DNA from: UBA2279 sp034399355
GTDB taxonomy: Bacteria > Actinomycetota > Coriobacteriia > Anaerosomatales > Anaerosomataceae
Direction of reading: 5' to 3'
Assembly: GCA_034399355.1 (NCBI GenBank)
Contig: JAXMMT010000043.1
Span: forward strand, 1 to 64,000
Length of the DNA: 64,000 nt
Under the pieces are notes generated by a model, which saw only the letters and a list, made by a program, of their open reading frames with translations, was not told the origin of the DNA and did not search any database. Shown in pieces: positions 16,040 to 24,256 of this stretch. Both the position numbers and the translations under genes were made by a program. Numbering within the stretch: the stretch's first letter is position 1; each line of letters starts with the position of its first letter.

Positions 16040-16852
16040 ATGCTCGAGTTCGAGGGTGTGAGCTACACCTACCAGGGCGCTGACGGCCCGGCGCTTGCGG
16101 GCGTGTCGTTGCAGCTTTCGCCTGGCGAGATCGTTGTCCTTGTTGGAGCGAACGGGTCGGGGAAGTCGACGCTCGCCCGTCTCTGCAACGGGCTGATCGT
16201 GCCAGACAGAGGTGCGGTGACTGTTGACGGGATTGCGACGACCGATTCCGAGCGGGTCTTCGACATCCGCTCGCGCGTGGGGCTTGTGCTGCAGAACCCC
16301 GACAATCAAATCGTCGGAACCGTGGTTGAAGAGGACGTAGCGTTCGGTCCTGAGAACCTCGGCGTGTTCCCCGCCGAGCTGCGCATGCGCGTAGACGCGG
16401 CACTCGCGGCCGTTGGTCTGACGGGCATGGAGCGCAGGGAGCCGCATCTCCTGTCCGAGGGGCAGAAGATGCGGCTGGCCATCGCGGGCGCGCTTGCAAT
16501 GGAACCCGACTACCTCGTGTTCGATGAACCAACGGCTATGCTCGACCCTCGGGGTCGAGCCGACGTTCTCGCTGTGATGCAGCGACTGCGTTCCGAAGGC
16601 CGCGGGATACTCCACATCACGCACGACCTCGATGATGCCGCTCGTGCTGATCGCGTTCTCGCGCTCGACGCGGGCTCACTTGCATTCGAGGGGTCACCCG
16701 AGGAGCTCTTCGGGCACGTCGAGCTGTTGGACGATCTCGGCCTCGAGTTGCCGCCCCTCGCCGCAGCCGCAGCGTATCTTCGTGCAGCGGGTCACGCAGT
16801 CCCCGCGGCAGTCGCGGACGCTCTGGAGCTTGTGGAGGCGCTATGGCCCTGA
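16040..16852 (+). CDS. ecfA1: Energy-coupling factor transporter ATPase A1
   Basis: One of two ATPases powering a group II ECF vitamin/metal importer. It has 270 residues. Walker A GANGSGKST lies near residue 36, the Q-loop LQNPDNQIVG near 87, Walker B YLVFDEPTAMLDP near 155, and the switch His in ITHDLDDA. The signature reads LSEGQ instead of the usual LSGGQ. It overlaps the next gene by ten bases. No S component is nearby, so substrates are set by S proteins elsewhere. Confidence 0.93.
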   Translation: MLEFEGVSYTYQGADGPALAGVSLQLSPGEIVVLVGANGSGKSTLARLCNGLIVPDRGAVTVDGIATTDSERVFDIRSRVGLVLQNPDNQIVGTVVEEDVAFGPENLGVFPAELRMRVDAALAAVGLTGMERREPHLLSEGQKMRLAIAGALAMEPDYLVFDEPTAMLDPRGRADVLAVMQRLRSEGRGILHITHDLDDAARADRVLALDAGSLAFEGSPEELFGHVELLDDLGLELPPLAAAAAYLRAAGHAVPAAVADALELVEALWP

Positions 16853-17664
16853 CCGCCGCCTCAGTCAGCTTCACTTATGAAGCGGGGACGGCGATCGCGA
16901 CGCCGGTACTCGACGACGTCAGTCTGATCGTCGAGAGCGGCGAGGTCGTCCTCTGCGTTGGTGCCACGGGTTCGGGCAAGTCGACGCTTCTGCGCCTCTG
17001 TGCAGGGCTTCTCGAGCCCACCCGGGGGCAGATTGCGGTGGACGGAGCGCCCGTACGCATGCGTGGCCCGGTGGGCATCGTCTTTCAGAACCCCGAGACA
17101 CAGTTCTTTGCCGAGACGGTCGCCGCTGACGTGTCCTTCGGACCAAGGAACCTGGGTCTCGCAGATGTCGACAGCGTGGTGGTAGAAGCGCTGGCCGCCG
17201 TCGGTCTCGACGCTGCGGTGTTCGGCGAGCGATCTCCGTTCACGCTCTCGGGTGGCGAAGCACGTCGCGTCGCCATCGCCGGCGTTCTCGCCATGCGCAC
17301 CCCGTATCTGCTCCTCGACGAGCCCACGGCTGGTCTTGATCCTCTCGGCAGGCGCGCCGTGCTGCAGGCTGTGAGAAGTGCGCGCGAAAGCGCGGGTGTC
17401 CTGGTCGTCACCCACGATGCGGGCGAGTTCCTTCCGTGGGCCGACCGCGTGATCGCGTTGGACAGCGGTCGCGTGTTGTTCGAGGGTGTGCCGCAGACTC
17501 TGGCCGAGGAGCCGGCGTCGTGGGAGCGTGCGAGTCTTGCGTTGCCGCAACTCGTGCTCGCGCAGCATCTTGCCAGGGGGCGAGGCGCAGAGATACCTGC
17601 GATCGCGCTCGATGTGGAGGGTGCCGCGCGCGCTCTGGCTGCCGGGAAGGTGGGGCGGCCATGA
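16843..17664 (+). CDS. ecfA2: Energy-coupling factor transporter ATPase A2
   Basis: Second ATPase of the ECF module, 273 residues. Walker A GATGSGKST, Q-loop FQNPETQFF, signature LSGGEARRVAIAG, Walker B LLLDEPTAGLDP and switch VTHDAGEF are all intact. It would form a heterodimer with the upstream ATPase, which has the degenerate signature. The stop overlaps the ATG of the T-component gene. Confidence 0.93.
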   Translation: MALTAASVSFTYEAGTAIATPVLDDVSLIVESGEVVLCVGATGSGKSTLLRLCAGLLEPTRGQIAVDGAPVRMRGPVGIVFQNPETQFFAETVAADVSFGPRNLGLADVDSVVVEALAAVGLDAAVFGERSPFTLSGGEARRVAIAGVLAMRTPYLLLDEPTAGLDPLGRRAVLQAVRSARESAGVLVVTHDAGEFLPWADRVIALDSGRVLFEGVPQTLAEEPASWERASLALPQLVLAQHLARGRGAEIPAIALDVEGAARALAAGKVGRP

Positions 17665-18458
17665 GGATTCCGCGCACCTTCGGGCAGTATGTTGCGGTCG
17701 AGTCGCCCGTGCATGGTCTGGACGCGAAGACGAAGATGGGGCTTATGGCCGCCCATACCGTCGCCCTGTTCACGGTGGAGCAGTTCGCCGGGCTTGCCGT
17801 GGCAGGTGTCTTCGTCGTTGTTGCAGTCGTGCTGGCGCGTGTGCCATGGCGACTTGCGTTGCGCGGCATCAAGGCCGTAGCGGTGATCCTCGCGTTCACG
17901 CTGATCGCACATGCCCTACGCTGGAACCCCGCAACCGTCGCGCTGCTGCGTCTGGGGCCTCTGGCAGTGGACGCAGAGGGACTTCGGACCGGGCTGTTCT
18001 TCGCGGCGCGCATCGTACTGCTCGTCGTGGGTACGTCCTTGCTGACGCTTACCACTACGCCAGTACAGCTCACAGACGGCCTGGAGCGTCTCATGCGGCC
18101 GCTCGCTCGCTTCGGTTTCCCCGCGGGCGACGTGGCGATGATGCTCACGGTCGCGCTTCGCTTCATCCCCACGACCGCCGAGGAGGCCGACAAGATCATC
18201 GTCGCGCAGATGGCGCGAGGCGCGCGCTTCGATGAAGGCAGTCCCATGCGCCGAGCGAAGACATACATCCCGGTGCTGATACCCTTGTTCGTGAACCTAT
18301 TCCGCCGGGCAGATGAGCTTGCCATCGCGATGGAGTCCCGCTGCTACCATGGCGGCTCCGGCAGGACGCGGCTTCATCCCGCCCGGATGCGAGTGGGTGA
18401 CTGGGCGGTGCTATGCTGTGGTGCGGCGTTGCTCGTGACGCTCGGCATACTACTGTAG
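17661..18458 (+). CDS. ecfT: Energy-coupling factor transporter transmembrane protein EcfT
   Basis: The T component couples both ATPases to exchangeable S proteins. The ATG in the ATGA overlap gives 265 residues opening MRIPRTFGQYVAVESPVHGLD. Several membrane helices are evident. The cytoplasmic coupling helices carry the Ala-Arg-Gly motif in QMARGARFDEG and a second one as AMESRCYHGG. The long in-frame extension back to 17436 lies wholly inside ecfA2 and is rejected. Confidence 0.92.
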   Translation: MRIPRTFGQYVAVESPVHGLDAKTKMGLMAAHTVALFTVEQFAGLAVAGVFVVVAVVLARVPWRLALRGIKAVAVILAFTLIAHALRWNPATVALLRLGPLAVDAEGLRTGLFFAARIVLLVVGTSLLTLTTTPVQLTDGLERLMRPLARFGFPAGDVAMMLTVALRFIPTTAEEADKIIVAQMARGARFDEGSPMRRAKTYIPVLIPLFVNLFRRADELAIAMESRCYHGGSGRTRLHPARMRVGDWAVLCCGAALLVTLGILL

Positions 18459-18466
18459 GGGGGACT

Positions 18467-19240
18467 GTGGCCGAGACGATCGTCCTCAGGCTCTCATATG
18501 ATGGTGGCGGTTTTGCCGGCTTCGCACGTCAGCCCGGCCTGGAGACCGTGCAAGGTCGGATTGAGCAAGCGCTTGCAGCGGTGCTGCATCGCGAGGTCGA
18601 GACCGTAGGGGCGGGCCGCACCGACGCGGGGGTTCACGCGCTCGGCCAAGTCATGAGCTTCCCGGCGCTTGGTGACGAACCTGGCGAGCATTCCTTGCTG
18701 CGCTCGCTCAATGCTCTGGCACGCCCGGGTATCGTCGTGACCGAGGTGCGCCGGGCACCCGCTGGCTTCAACGCGCGGCACTCCGCGATCGGTCGCGAGT
18801 ACCGCTACCGCATCGTGCCCGGACCGACCCCGCCGCTCTTTCTTGCGGGCAAGTCATGGTGGGTGAGGGGTACGCTGGACTTGGGCGCGATGCGCCGGGC
18901 TGCAGAGGCGCTCGTCGGGGAGCATGACTTCAAATCGTTCTGTGTGACCGAGTCTGCCAAAGGCAGGCGCACGTTCCGTCGCATCGATTTGATTGAAATC
19001 GGTTCCGAGAACCAACTCGGCGAGCACAGCCTCGTCATCCGTGTCGTCGGGAATGCGTTTTTGCACTCGATGATTCGCGTAGTCGTGGGAAGCCTTGTGG
19101 AGGTGGGTCTTGGAAGGCACTCGGAGGAGTGGCTCGCAGCAGCGCTTGCCGCCCTCGATCGCAGCGCCGCAGGTCCGACGGCTCCTCCGAACGGTCTGGT
19201 ACTGTGGCATGTCGAGTACCCTGAGGAGTGTTGGCTGTAG
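18467..19240 (+). CDS. truA: tRNA pseudouridine(38-40) synthase TruA
   Basis: Isomerises uridines 38-40 in the anticodon stem of many tRNAs. The GTG start gives 257 residues (AETIVLRLSYDGGGFAGFA follows). The catalytic Asp is in GAGRTDAGVHALGQV near residue 50. NAFLHSMIRVVVGSL near residue 190 is the second family block. An upstream frame start at 18413 is less likely because it lies inside ecfT. The position between ecfT and rplM is the Gram-positive arrangement. Confidence 0.95.
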   Translation: MAETIVLRLSYDGGGFAGFARQPGLETVQGRIEQALAAVLHREVETVGAGRTDAGVHALGQVMSFPALGDEPGEHSLLRSLNALARPGIVVTEVRRAPAGFNARHSAIGREYRYRIVPGPTPPLFLAGKSWWVRGTLDLGAMRRAAEALVGEHDFKSFCVTESAKGRRTFRRIDLIEIGSENQLGEHSLVIRVVGNAFLHSMIRVVVGSLVEVGLGRHSEEWLAAALAALDRSAAGPTAPPNGLVLWHVEYPEECWL

Positions 19241-19277
19241 GGTCAGGACCGTCGATGGACACGCCCGGTGGCGTTTG

Positions 19278-19306
19278 TTGACACCAGGAAGGGTCGTGGC
19301 TATAGT
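19278..19306 (+). promoter_or_regulatory. Strong promoter of rplM-rpsI
   Basis: TTGACA and TATAGT hexamers are spaced exactly 17 bases apart, the best sigma-70-type match I found in the window. Transcription should start near 19313, so rplM-rpsI has its own promoter although it follows truA by only 136 bases. Confidence 0.85.
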
Positions 19307-19312
19307 CGAAGG

Positions 19313-19376
19313 GTTCGTTTCTCGAGCCCCGTGAACTCAAGAAACGCTGCAACGTCTGCATTTTTTTGGAGGAGCA
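19313..19376 (+). promoter_or_regulatory. Candidate L13-type mRNA leader
   Basis: The untranslated leader is about 64 bases. It contains CGTTTCT pairing with AGAAACG (19316-19322 with 19343-19349) and an alternative pairing of GGGTTC with GAACTC that would exclude it. A TGCA..TGCA hairpin then leads into seven T residues directly before the GGAGGAGC ribosome-binding site. Autoregulatory leaders ahead of rplM are known in Firmicutes; that this is one is inference. Confidence 0.4.
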
Positions 19377-19811
19377 TTGAAGACCTATTACGCTAAGCCC
19401 GGCGAGGTGGAGCGCGAGTGGCTGCTCATCGATGCCACTGATGTAGTGCTCGGCCGTCTGGCGAGCGAGGTCGCGTCGATCCTCAAGGGGAAGCGCAAGC
19501 CGCAGTATACCCCGCATGTGGATACCGGCGACTTCGTGATCGTCATCAACGCCAGCAAGATCAAGCTCACTGGTAACAAGCTGGCCGATAAGAAGAAATA
19601 CCACCACTCGGGATTTCCTGGTGGCCTGAAGGAGACCTCGATCTCCGACATGCTCGCAAAGCATCCCGGCCGCGTCATCGAGGGCGCTGTCAAGGGTATG
19701 CTGCCGAAGAACACCCTCGGACGGGCCATGGGCGCCAAGCTCAAGGTCTATGGTGGTGCCGAGCATCCCCACGAGGCCCAGAAGCCCCGTCAGATTACGC
19801 TGGAGGTTTAA
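19377..19811 (+). CDS. rplM: 50S ribosomal protein L13
   Basis: L13 is an early assembly protein. It has 144 residues. The start is a TTG (KTYYAKPGEVEREWLLIDA follows) placed four bases after GGAGGAG-type sequence; no ATG fits. VLGRLASEVASILKGK, YHHSGFPGGLKE and MLPKNTLGRAM are the family blocks. It is co-transcribed with rpsI. Confidence 0.96.
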   Translation: MKTYYAKPGEVEREWLLIDATDVVLGRLASEVASILKGKRKPQYTPHVDTGDFVIVINASKIKLTGNKLADKKKYHHSGFPGGLKETSISDMLAKHPGRVIEGAVKGMLPKNTLGRAMGAKLKVYGGAEHPHEAQKPRQITLEV

Positions 19812-19814
19812 CGC

Positions 19815-20213
<399 letters not shown>

Positions 20214-20240
20214 GAGCTGCGGGGCATCCAGGCAGAGCGA

Positions 20241-20270
20241 CAAGGCCCGCCTTCGTGGCGGGCCTTGTGC
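20241..20270 (+). terminator. Bidirectional terminator between rpsI and the minus-strand amino-sugar cluster
   Basis: An eleven-base-pair perfect stem (CAAGGCCCGCC with GGCGGGCCTTG) closes a five-base loop 27 bases after the rpsI stop. The downstream tail (TGCTTG) is poor in T, but the stem strength and the convergent gene arrangement support a terminator. Confidence 0.75.
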
Positions 20271-20370
20271 TTGAAGAACGGGAGGGCATGCTCGGACTCA
20301 TCGGTGCGTCGAAGTCGACACGGCGACGACGAAGCACCCCGGGCAGTCGGGAGCCGCGTAGCCTACTCGA

Positions 20371-21336
20371 CTACTGCACGCCTCGCATGTCGACGATCTC
20401 GTAGCCCTTGGCCTCGACCTCCGCGCGACGAGCCAGTACCTCCGCTGCGGCTGCCTCGTCGAGAACGTAGATCAGGTTCCCGCCCTCCGCGGCGTACTTC
20501 TGGCCGAAGCTGATCGGAACGTCGGGCATCACGTCTCCCAGGATGGACTCGGCGACGGGGCCGGTCTTGCGGCTCCCGTTCGCCACCAGGACGATGGTCG
20601 AGGCCTCGTACACCAGTTCGGCACCCATGGATATCGCGTACCGCGGGCTCTCCTCGAGCGAGGAGAAGTGACCGTCAGCCACGGCGTTGCCCACCGTACT
20701 GTCATCAAGCTTCACCAGCAGCACCCGGTTGCCCTCGAACGGAATCCCGCTCTCGTGGAAGGCCACGTGGCCCCGGCCGCCGACCCCGACGACGTGGAGG
20801 TCGATGCCGCCGAACTTCTTGATCTTCCGCTCGTACGCGTCGAGTATGTTCTCCTTGACCCACCCTAGCGCGCCGCTGGCATCGTCCCTGATGACGATGG
20901 CCTTGCCCTGATCGGTTCCCTGCATCCCGTAGTCGTCAGGACGCTGGTTGAGGGCGGCAATCAGCTCATCCTGGTCGATGAGGGTTCCCCAGGGAACGTT
21001 GGTTTCCGCGAACTTCCTGTTCAGCAGGCAGAACAACTCCTGGATCATGAAGTAGCTGTACGACTCGGGGTGAAGAGTACGCTGCTGGGCGTTCTCACCC
21101 GGCAGGCCCACGTACTCATCCAGGTTGAAGCTGCGGACCCGGCCGGCGTCGATACTGCCCTCGTTGAATGCCTTCGCCAGGTTCTTGTACAGGCCGATGG
21201 GTGAGTTGCCGGTGGCAAGTCCGAGTACGTACTCGGACTTGACCGCTTGCTTCTCCTTGATGTCCGTCTCGACGACGTCGGCGGCCACCCGGCTCATCTG
21301 GTCGAAGTCCCGAGTGATGAGGATCTTGAAAGACAT
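20371..21336 (-). CDS. NagB/6PGL-family protein, atypical glucosamine-6-phosphate deaminase/isomerase
   Basis: It has 321 residues, starting MSFKILITRDFDQ after a GGAG site; a longer frame into glmM is rejected. The NagB fold is clear: LGLATGNSPIGLY (35-50), NLDEYVGLPG (71-80, Asp73 matching the proton-transfer Asp72 of Escherichia coli NagB) and GVGGRGHVAFHESG (184-197). At the position of catalytic Asp141 there is Arg188, while His190 and Glu195 are kept. Between the two blocks there are about 45 extra residues (roughly 108-165). NagB interconverts glucosamine-6-phosphate and fructose-6-phosphate plus ammonia; whether this variant does so is unknown. It is the last gene of a minus-strand trio with glmM. 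Confidence 0.75.
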   Translation of the reverse strand: MSFKILITRDFDQMSRVAADVVETDIKEKQAVKSEYVLGLATGNSPIGLYKNLAKAFNEGSIDAGRVRSFNLDEYVGLPGENAQQRTLHPESYSYFMIQELFCLLNRKFAETNVPWGTLIDQDELIAALNQRPDDYGMQGTDQGKAIVIRDDASGALGWVKENILDAYERKIKKFGGIDLHVVGVGGRGHVAFHESGIPFEGNRVLLVKLDDSTVGNAVADGHFSSLEESPRYAISMGAELVYEASTIVLVANGSRKTGPVAESILGDVMPDVPISFGQKYAAEGGNLIYVLDEAAAAEVLARRAEVEAKGYEIVDMRGVQ

Positions 21337-21346
21337 GTCCTGTCTC

Positions 21347-22696
21347 CTATCCGATTGCAGTTTTGACGACATCAGCCAGTTGGGCGGCGTACTTGTCCGT
21401 GACTTCCTTTGTGGGTCCCTCAACCATGACCCGGCACATGTTCTGCGTACCCGAGTACCTCACAAGCACCCGTCCCTCGTCTCCGAGCTCCGCTTCCACC
21501 TGCTTGATCGCCTCGGCGATCTGGGGCACCGATTCGATGTCCGGCTTGCTCTTCACGTCCACGTTGATGAGCTTCTGCGGGAAGACGTCCATCAGTCGAG
21601 CCAGCTCAGAAAGCGGCTTGTCGGCCTTGAGCATGGCTGCCAACAGCTGCATGGCCGTCAAGATTCCGTCACCGGTGGTGTGGTGGTCGAGGAAGATCAC
21701 GTGGCCGGATTCCTCGCCGCCAAGAACCGCGCCCAGGCGCTGCATGTCTTCCAGCACGTAGCGGTCGCCCACCTTCGCTGCGTGGGTCTTGAAGCCGTGC
21801 TTCTTGCAGGCGATGCGCAGTCCCAGGTTGCTCATGATCGTGGAGACGAGGAGGTCGTTTTTTAGCCTGCCTTCTTCCTTCAGCATCTTGGCGCAGATGA
21901 TGAGGATCTGATCCCCGGTGATCTCGTTGCCCTTCTCGTCCACCGCGATCAGGCGGTCACCGTCACCATCGAACGCCAGGCCGATCGCCGCTCCGGTCTC
22001 CACAACGGCCTTCTTGAGGTCGTCGGTATGCTGTGACCCGCAACTCTCATTGATGTTCAGGCCATCGGGCTCGTGATGGATCACCGTGACGTCGGCGCCC
22101 AACTCGGTGAAGGCGGCGGGGGCCACCCGATACGTGGCTCCGTTCGCCGTGTCCAGGACGATCTTCAGGCCCTCTATAGAGAGTGTCCGAGGGAAGGTGT
22201 TCTTCAGGAATACGATGTACCGGCCGGCAGCGTCGTCCAGTCGGTAGGCGCGGCCCATATCATGTGGCGGGGGCACCATATCGGGTAGCTTACCGCCCAG
22301 GACGAGTTCCTCGATTGCCTTTTCCTGCTCGTCGGAGAGCTTGAAACCGGCGCCGGAGAAGACCTTGATGCCGTTGTCTTCGTAGGGGTTGTGGGACGCA
22401 GAGATGACCACTCCGGCATCCGCCCGCATGCTCTCGGTGATGAAGGCGATTCCCGGCGTCGGCAGCACTCCCACGAGGTAGGGCACGCCTCCCATGGAGG
22501 TGACGCCTGACTCGAGGGCGCTCTCCAACATGTAGCCGGAAAGGCGGGTGTCCTTGCCGATGATCACCCGGGTCGTGTGATGTGACTTCTTGAGGACCCG
22601 GGTCACGGCTTGGCCCACGGCGAAGGCCGTCATCGCATCCATGGGATGACGGTTGGCCTCGCCTCGTATCCCGTCGGTCCCGAACAATTTGCCCAT
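21347..22696 (-). CDS. glmM: Phosphoglucosamine mutase (GlmM-like)
   Basis: Converts glucosamine-6-phosphate to glucosamine-1-phosphate. It has 449 residues. FGTDGIRGEAN opens the protein, the phosphoserine loop is ISASHNP with Ser101, and the metal loop is DGDGDR near residue 240. The sugar loop reads GGEESGH, where most GlmM have GGEQSGH. The ending RYSGTQNMCRVMVEG contacts phosphate. It lies between the NagB-like and beta-helix genes with gaps of 10 and 24 bases. Whether this is the only GlmM of the genome cannot be seen. Confidence 0.88.
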   Translation of the reverse strand: MGKLFGTDGIRGEANRHPMDAMTAFAVGQAVTRVLKKSHHTTRVIIGKDTRLSGYMLESALESGVTSMGGVPYLVGVLPTPGIAFITESMRADAGVVISASHNPYEDNGIKVFSGAGFKLSDEQEKAIEELVLGGKLPDMVPPPHDMGRAYRLDDAAGRYIVFLKNTFPRTLSIEGLKIVLDTANGATYRVAPAAFTELGADVTVIHHEPDGLNINESCGSQHTDDLKKAVVETGAAIGLAFDGDGDRLIAVDEKGNEITGDQILIICAKMLKEEGRLKNDLLVSTIMSNLGLRIACKKHGFKTHAAKVGDRYVLEDMQRLGAVLGGEESGHVIFLDHHTTGDGILTAMQLLAAMLKADKPLSELARLMDVFPQKLINVDVKSKPDIESVPQIAEAIKQVEAELGDEGRVLVRYSGTQNMCRVMVEGPTKEVTDKYAAQLADVVKTAIG

Positions 22697-22720
22697 GTGC
22701 TGCTCCTTGCCAGTAGGGGT

Positions 22721-23941
22721 CTAGGGCCGTCTATCGAACAAGTTCATTGATTTCAAGCGTTCGTCTGCTTTCTCGCATAAAGCGTCGACGATCTGCTGGA
22801 GCCAGTGTATCCCCATGGCTCGCAGTTCCGGAGTCATGCCCTGAACTGTCTCCAGGTAGTTGCCGGTTGTGGCAGCAGCGGCGGCCGGTTGGAACGAGCC
22901 GATGAACTCGGCTCCATGCGGTAGCTCCGGATCGCCTTCGAACAGGGCACAGATTCTGTCCGCGTGCACGCTGAACTCCTGCGCTGCCGGGGCGGAGACC
23001 GGGATCTTCGCAGCCATGGCCATCAGGCGTTTCATTCGCTCCTCTTTCGCCAGAGACAGCATCTCGAGGGCCCCCGCATAGACGAGGTCTCCCATCTCTT
23101 GCCTGGCGAAGAACGGCTCCCTGACCTGGCGGTACCAGTGTTCGAGAGCAATCAGGTTGGCAAGGTAGATCACGTTGTTGCGGACCACGCGGATGAGATT
23201 TTTGTAGGTGTACGGATGGTGGTCTCGCTTGAAGCCGGGAGGCGGAACTGCAGCGACCAGCTTGCCGTCCTCCAGAACGTCGCCGAGCAAGACCGAGCCT
23301 GCGGCGACCACGGTGCCGTAGCCCAGTATGACTGGGCCGACTGCGCCTCCTTGACCGCCCAGGAAGATGGGAGGCTGATCCAGCATGACCCCACGGGGCA
23401 CGTCCCCGAACAACGAGGCTGTGGTCTTGTCGCCGTCGGGCGTGTAGTTGAAGTGGATATACGAGCTACCAACCTCACTGTGGTTCTTGCGGCTGGTACC
23501 GCCGGCCATGAGGCAATCACAGAAGTTGATGAGACTCCCCAGGGTGACGAAAGGGAACAGAATCGTCTGCTTGAGGCCCACACAGTGAGCCCCGTTGGCC
23601 TCCTCTTCCAGCAGGCAACCCTCGCGGATCTGGGCCCCCAGGCCCATGCTCGCTCCCTCAAGGAAGACCGACTGCGTGAAGGAGCCTCCTTTGAGCTCCA
23701 CCTTGGGGCCCAACCTGCAGTCAGCGACAGTCACAGGACCCTCGGCGCCGAGTCTGCAGCCTGCCGAGATGACCGTCTTGGCGCCGTGAATGCGGCACCC
23801 GGGCCAGAGGGTCACCCCATCGCCGGAGATGCGGCTCACATCGACGTCGTCGCCAATGTCCAGGCTGAGGGGGTTCGGAATGGTCACCCCTCGGTCGATT
23901 AGCTGGACGATCTTTTCGTAGCCTCTTGGCTGCAGGTTCAT
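22721..23941 (-). CDS. GlmU-like left-handed beta-helix protein without uridylyltransferase domain
   Basis: It has 406 residues. Residues about 25-245 are hexapeptide-repeat sequence (ISAGCRLGAEG, VILGYGTVVAAGSVLLGDV). The stretch around 155-180 (SYIHFNYTPDGDKTTASLFGD) resembles the acetyl-CoA/His region of the GlmU acetyltransferase half. There is no N-terminal Rossmann nucleotidyltransferase. The C-terminal 150 residues are helical (RNNVIYLANLIALEHWYRQV) and unfamiliar. Context suggests it acetylates an amino-sugar phosphate made by its neighbours; that is inference. GAGAGGGGG gives the ribosome-binding site. First gene of its operon. Confidence 0.65.
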   Translation of the reverse strand: MNLQPRGYEKIVQLIDRGVTIPNPLSLDIGDDVDVSRISGDGVTLWPGCRIHGAKTVISAGCRLGAEGPVTVADCRLGPKVELKGGSFTQSVFLEGASMGLGAQIREGCLLEEEANGAHCVGLKQTILFPFVTLGSLINFCDCLMAGGTSRKNHSEVGSSYIHFNYTPDGDKTTASLFGDVPRGVMLDQPPIFLGGQGGAVGPVILGYGTVVAAGSVLLGDVLEDGKLVAAVPPPGFKRDHHPYTYKNLIRVVRNNVIYLANLIALEHWYRQVREPFFARQEMGDLVYAGALEMLSLAKEERMKRLMAMAAKIPVSAPAAQEFSVHADRICALFEGDPELPHGAEFIGSFQPAAAAATTGNYLETVQGMTPELRAMGIHWLQQIVDALCEKADERLKSMNLFDRRP

Positions 23942-24256
23942 TGGAACCCCCTCTCAGGCCGTGTATTTCACGAGGCCACATACCCTCACTAGATGGCATC
24001 GCGTCAGGAAGTACGCGCAAGATTCGCGCAGACAAGACGCGCTGTCAAGCGGTTTCCGCCTCTCTGACGCCCTCTGGTTACCTTGCTTTCGCGTAGCCTT
24101 CCGACCGTGTACTGTTGTGCCCACAGCGGCTGTGCCAAGCTCGCCGGGACTCCGGACGATGCCATTATAGGTGCTCGAGTGTTCCATCGCGGCAGTGTGC
24201 GGTCGCAGTGTGGGCCAGCCGCGTAACGAGGCGACTGCGACGATGGTGGAGTATCC
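23942..24256. promoter_or_regulatory. Divergent intergenic region between the amino-sugar cluster and acpS
   Basis: No gene is visible. For the minus-strand operon there is a perfect TATAAT -10 (complement of 24164-24169), lacking a good -35. There is also a perfect TTGACA (complement of 24043-24048) with a weak -10 (GAATCT) 17 bases on. For acpS no convincing promoter is seen. The region holds no long repeat. Confidence 0.4.
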
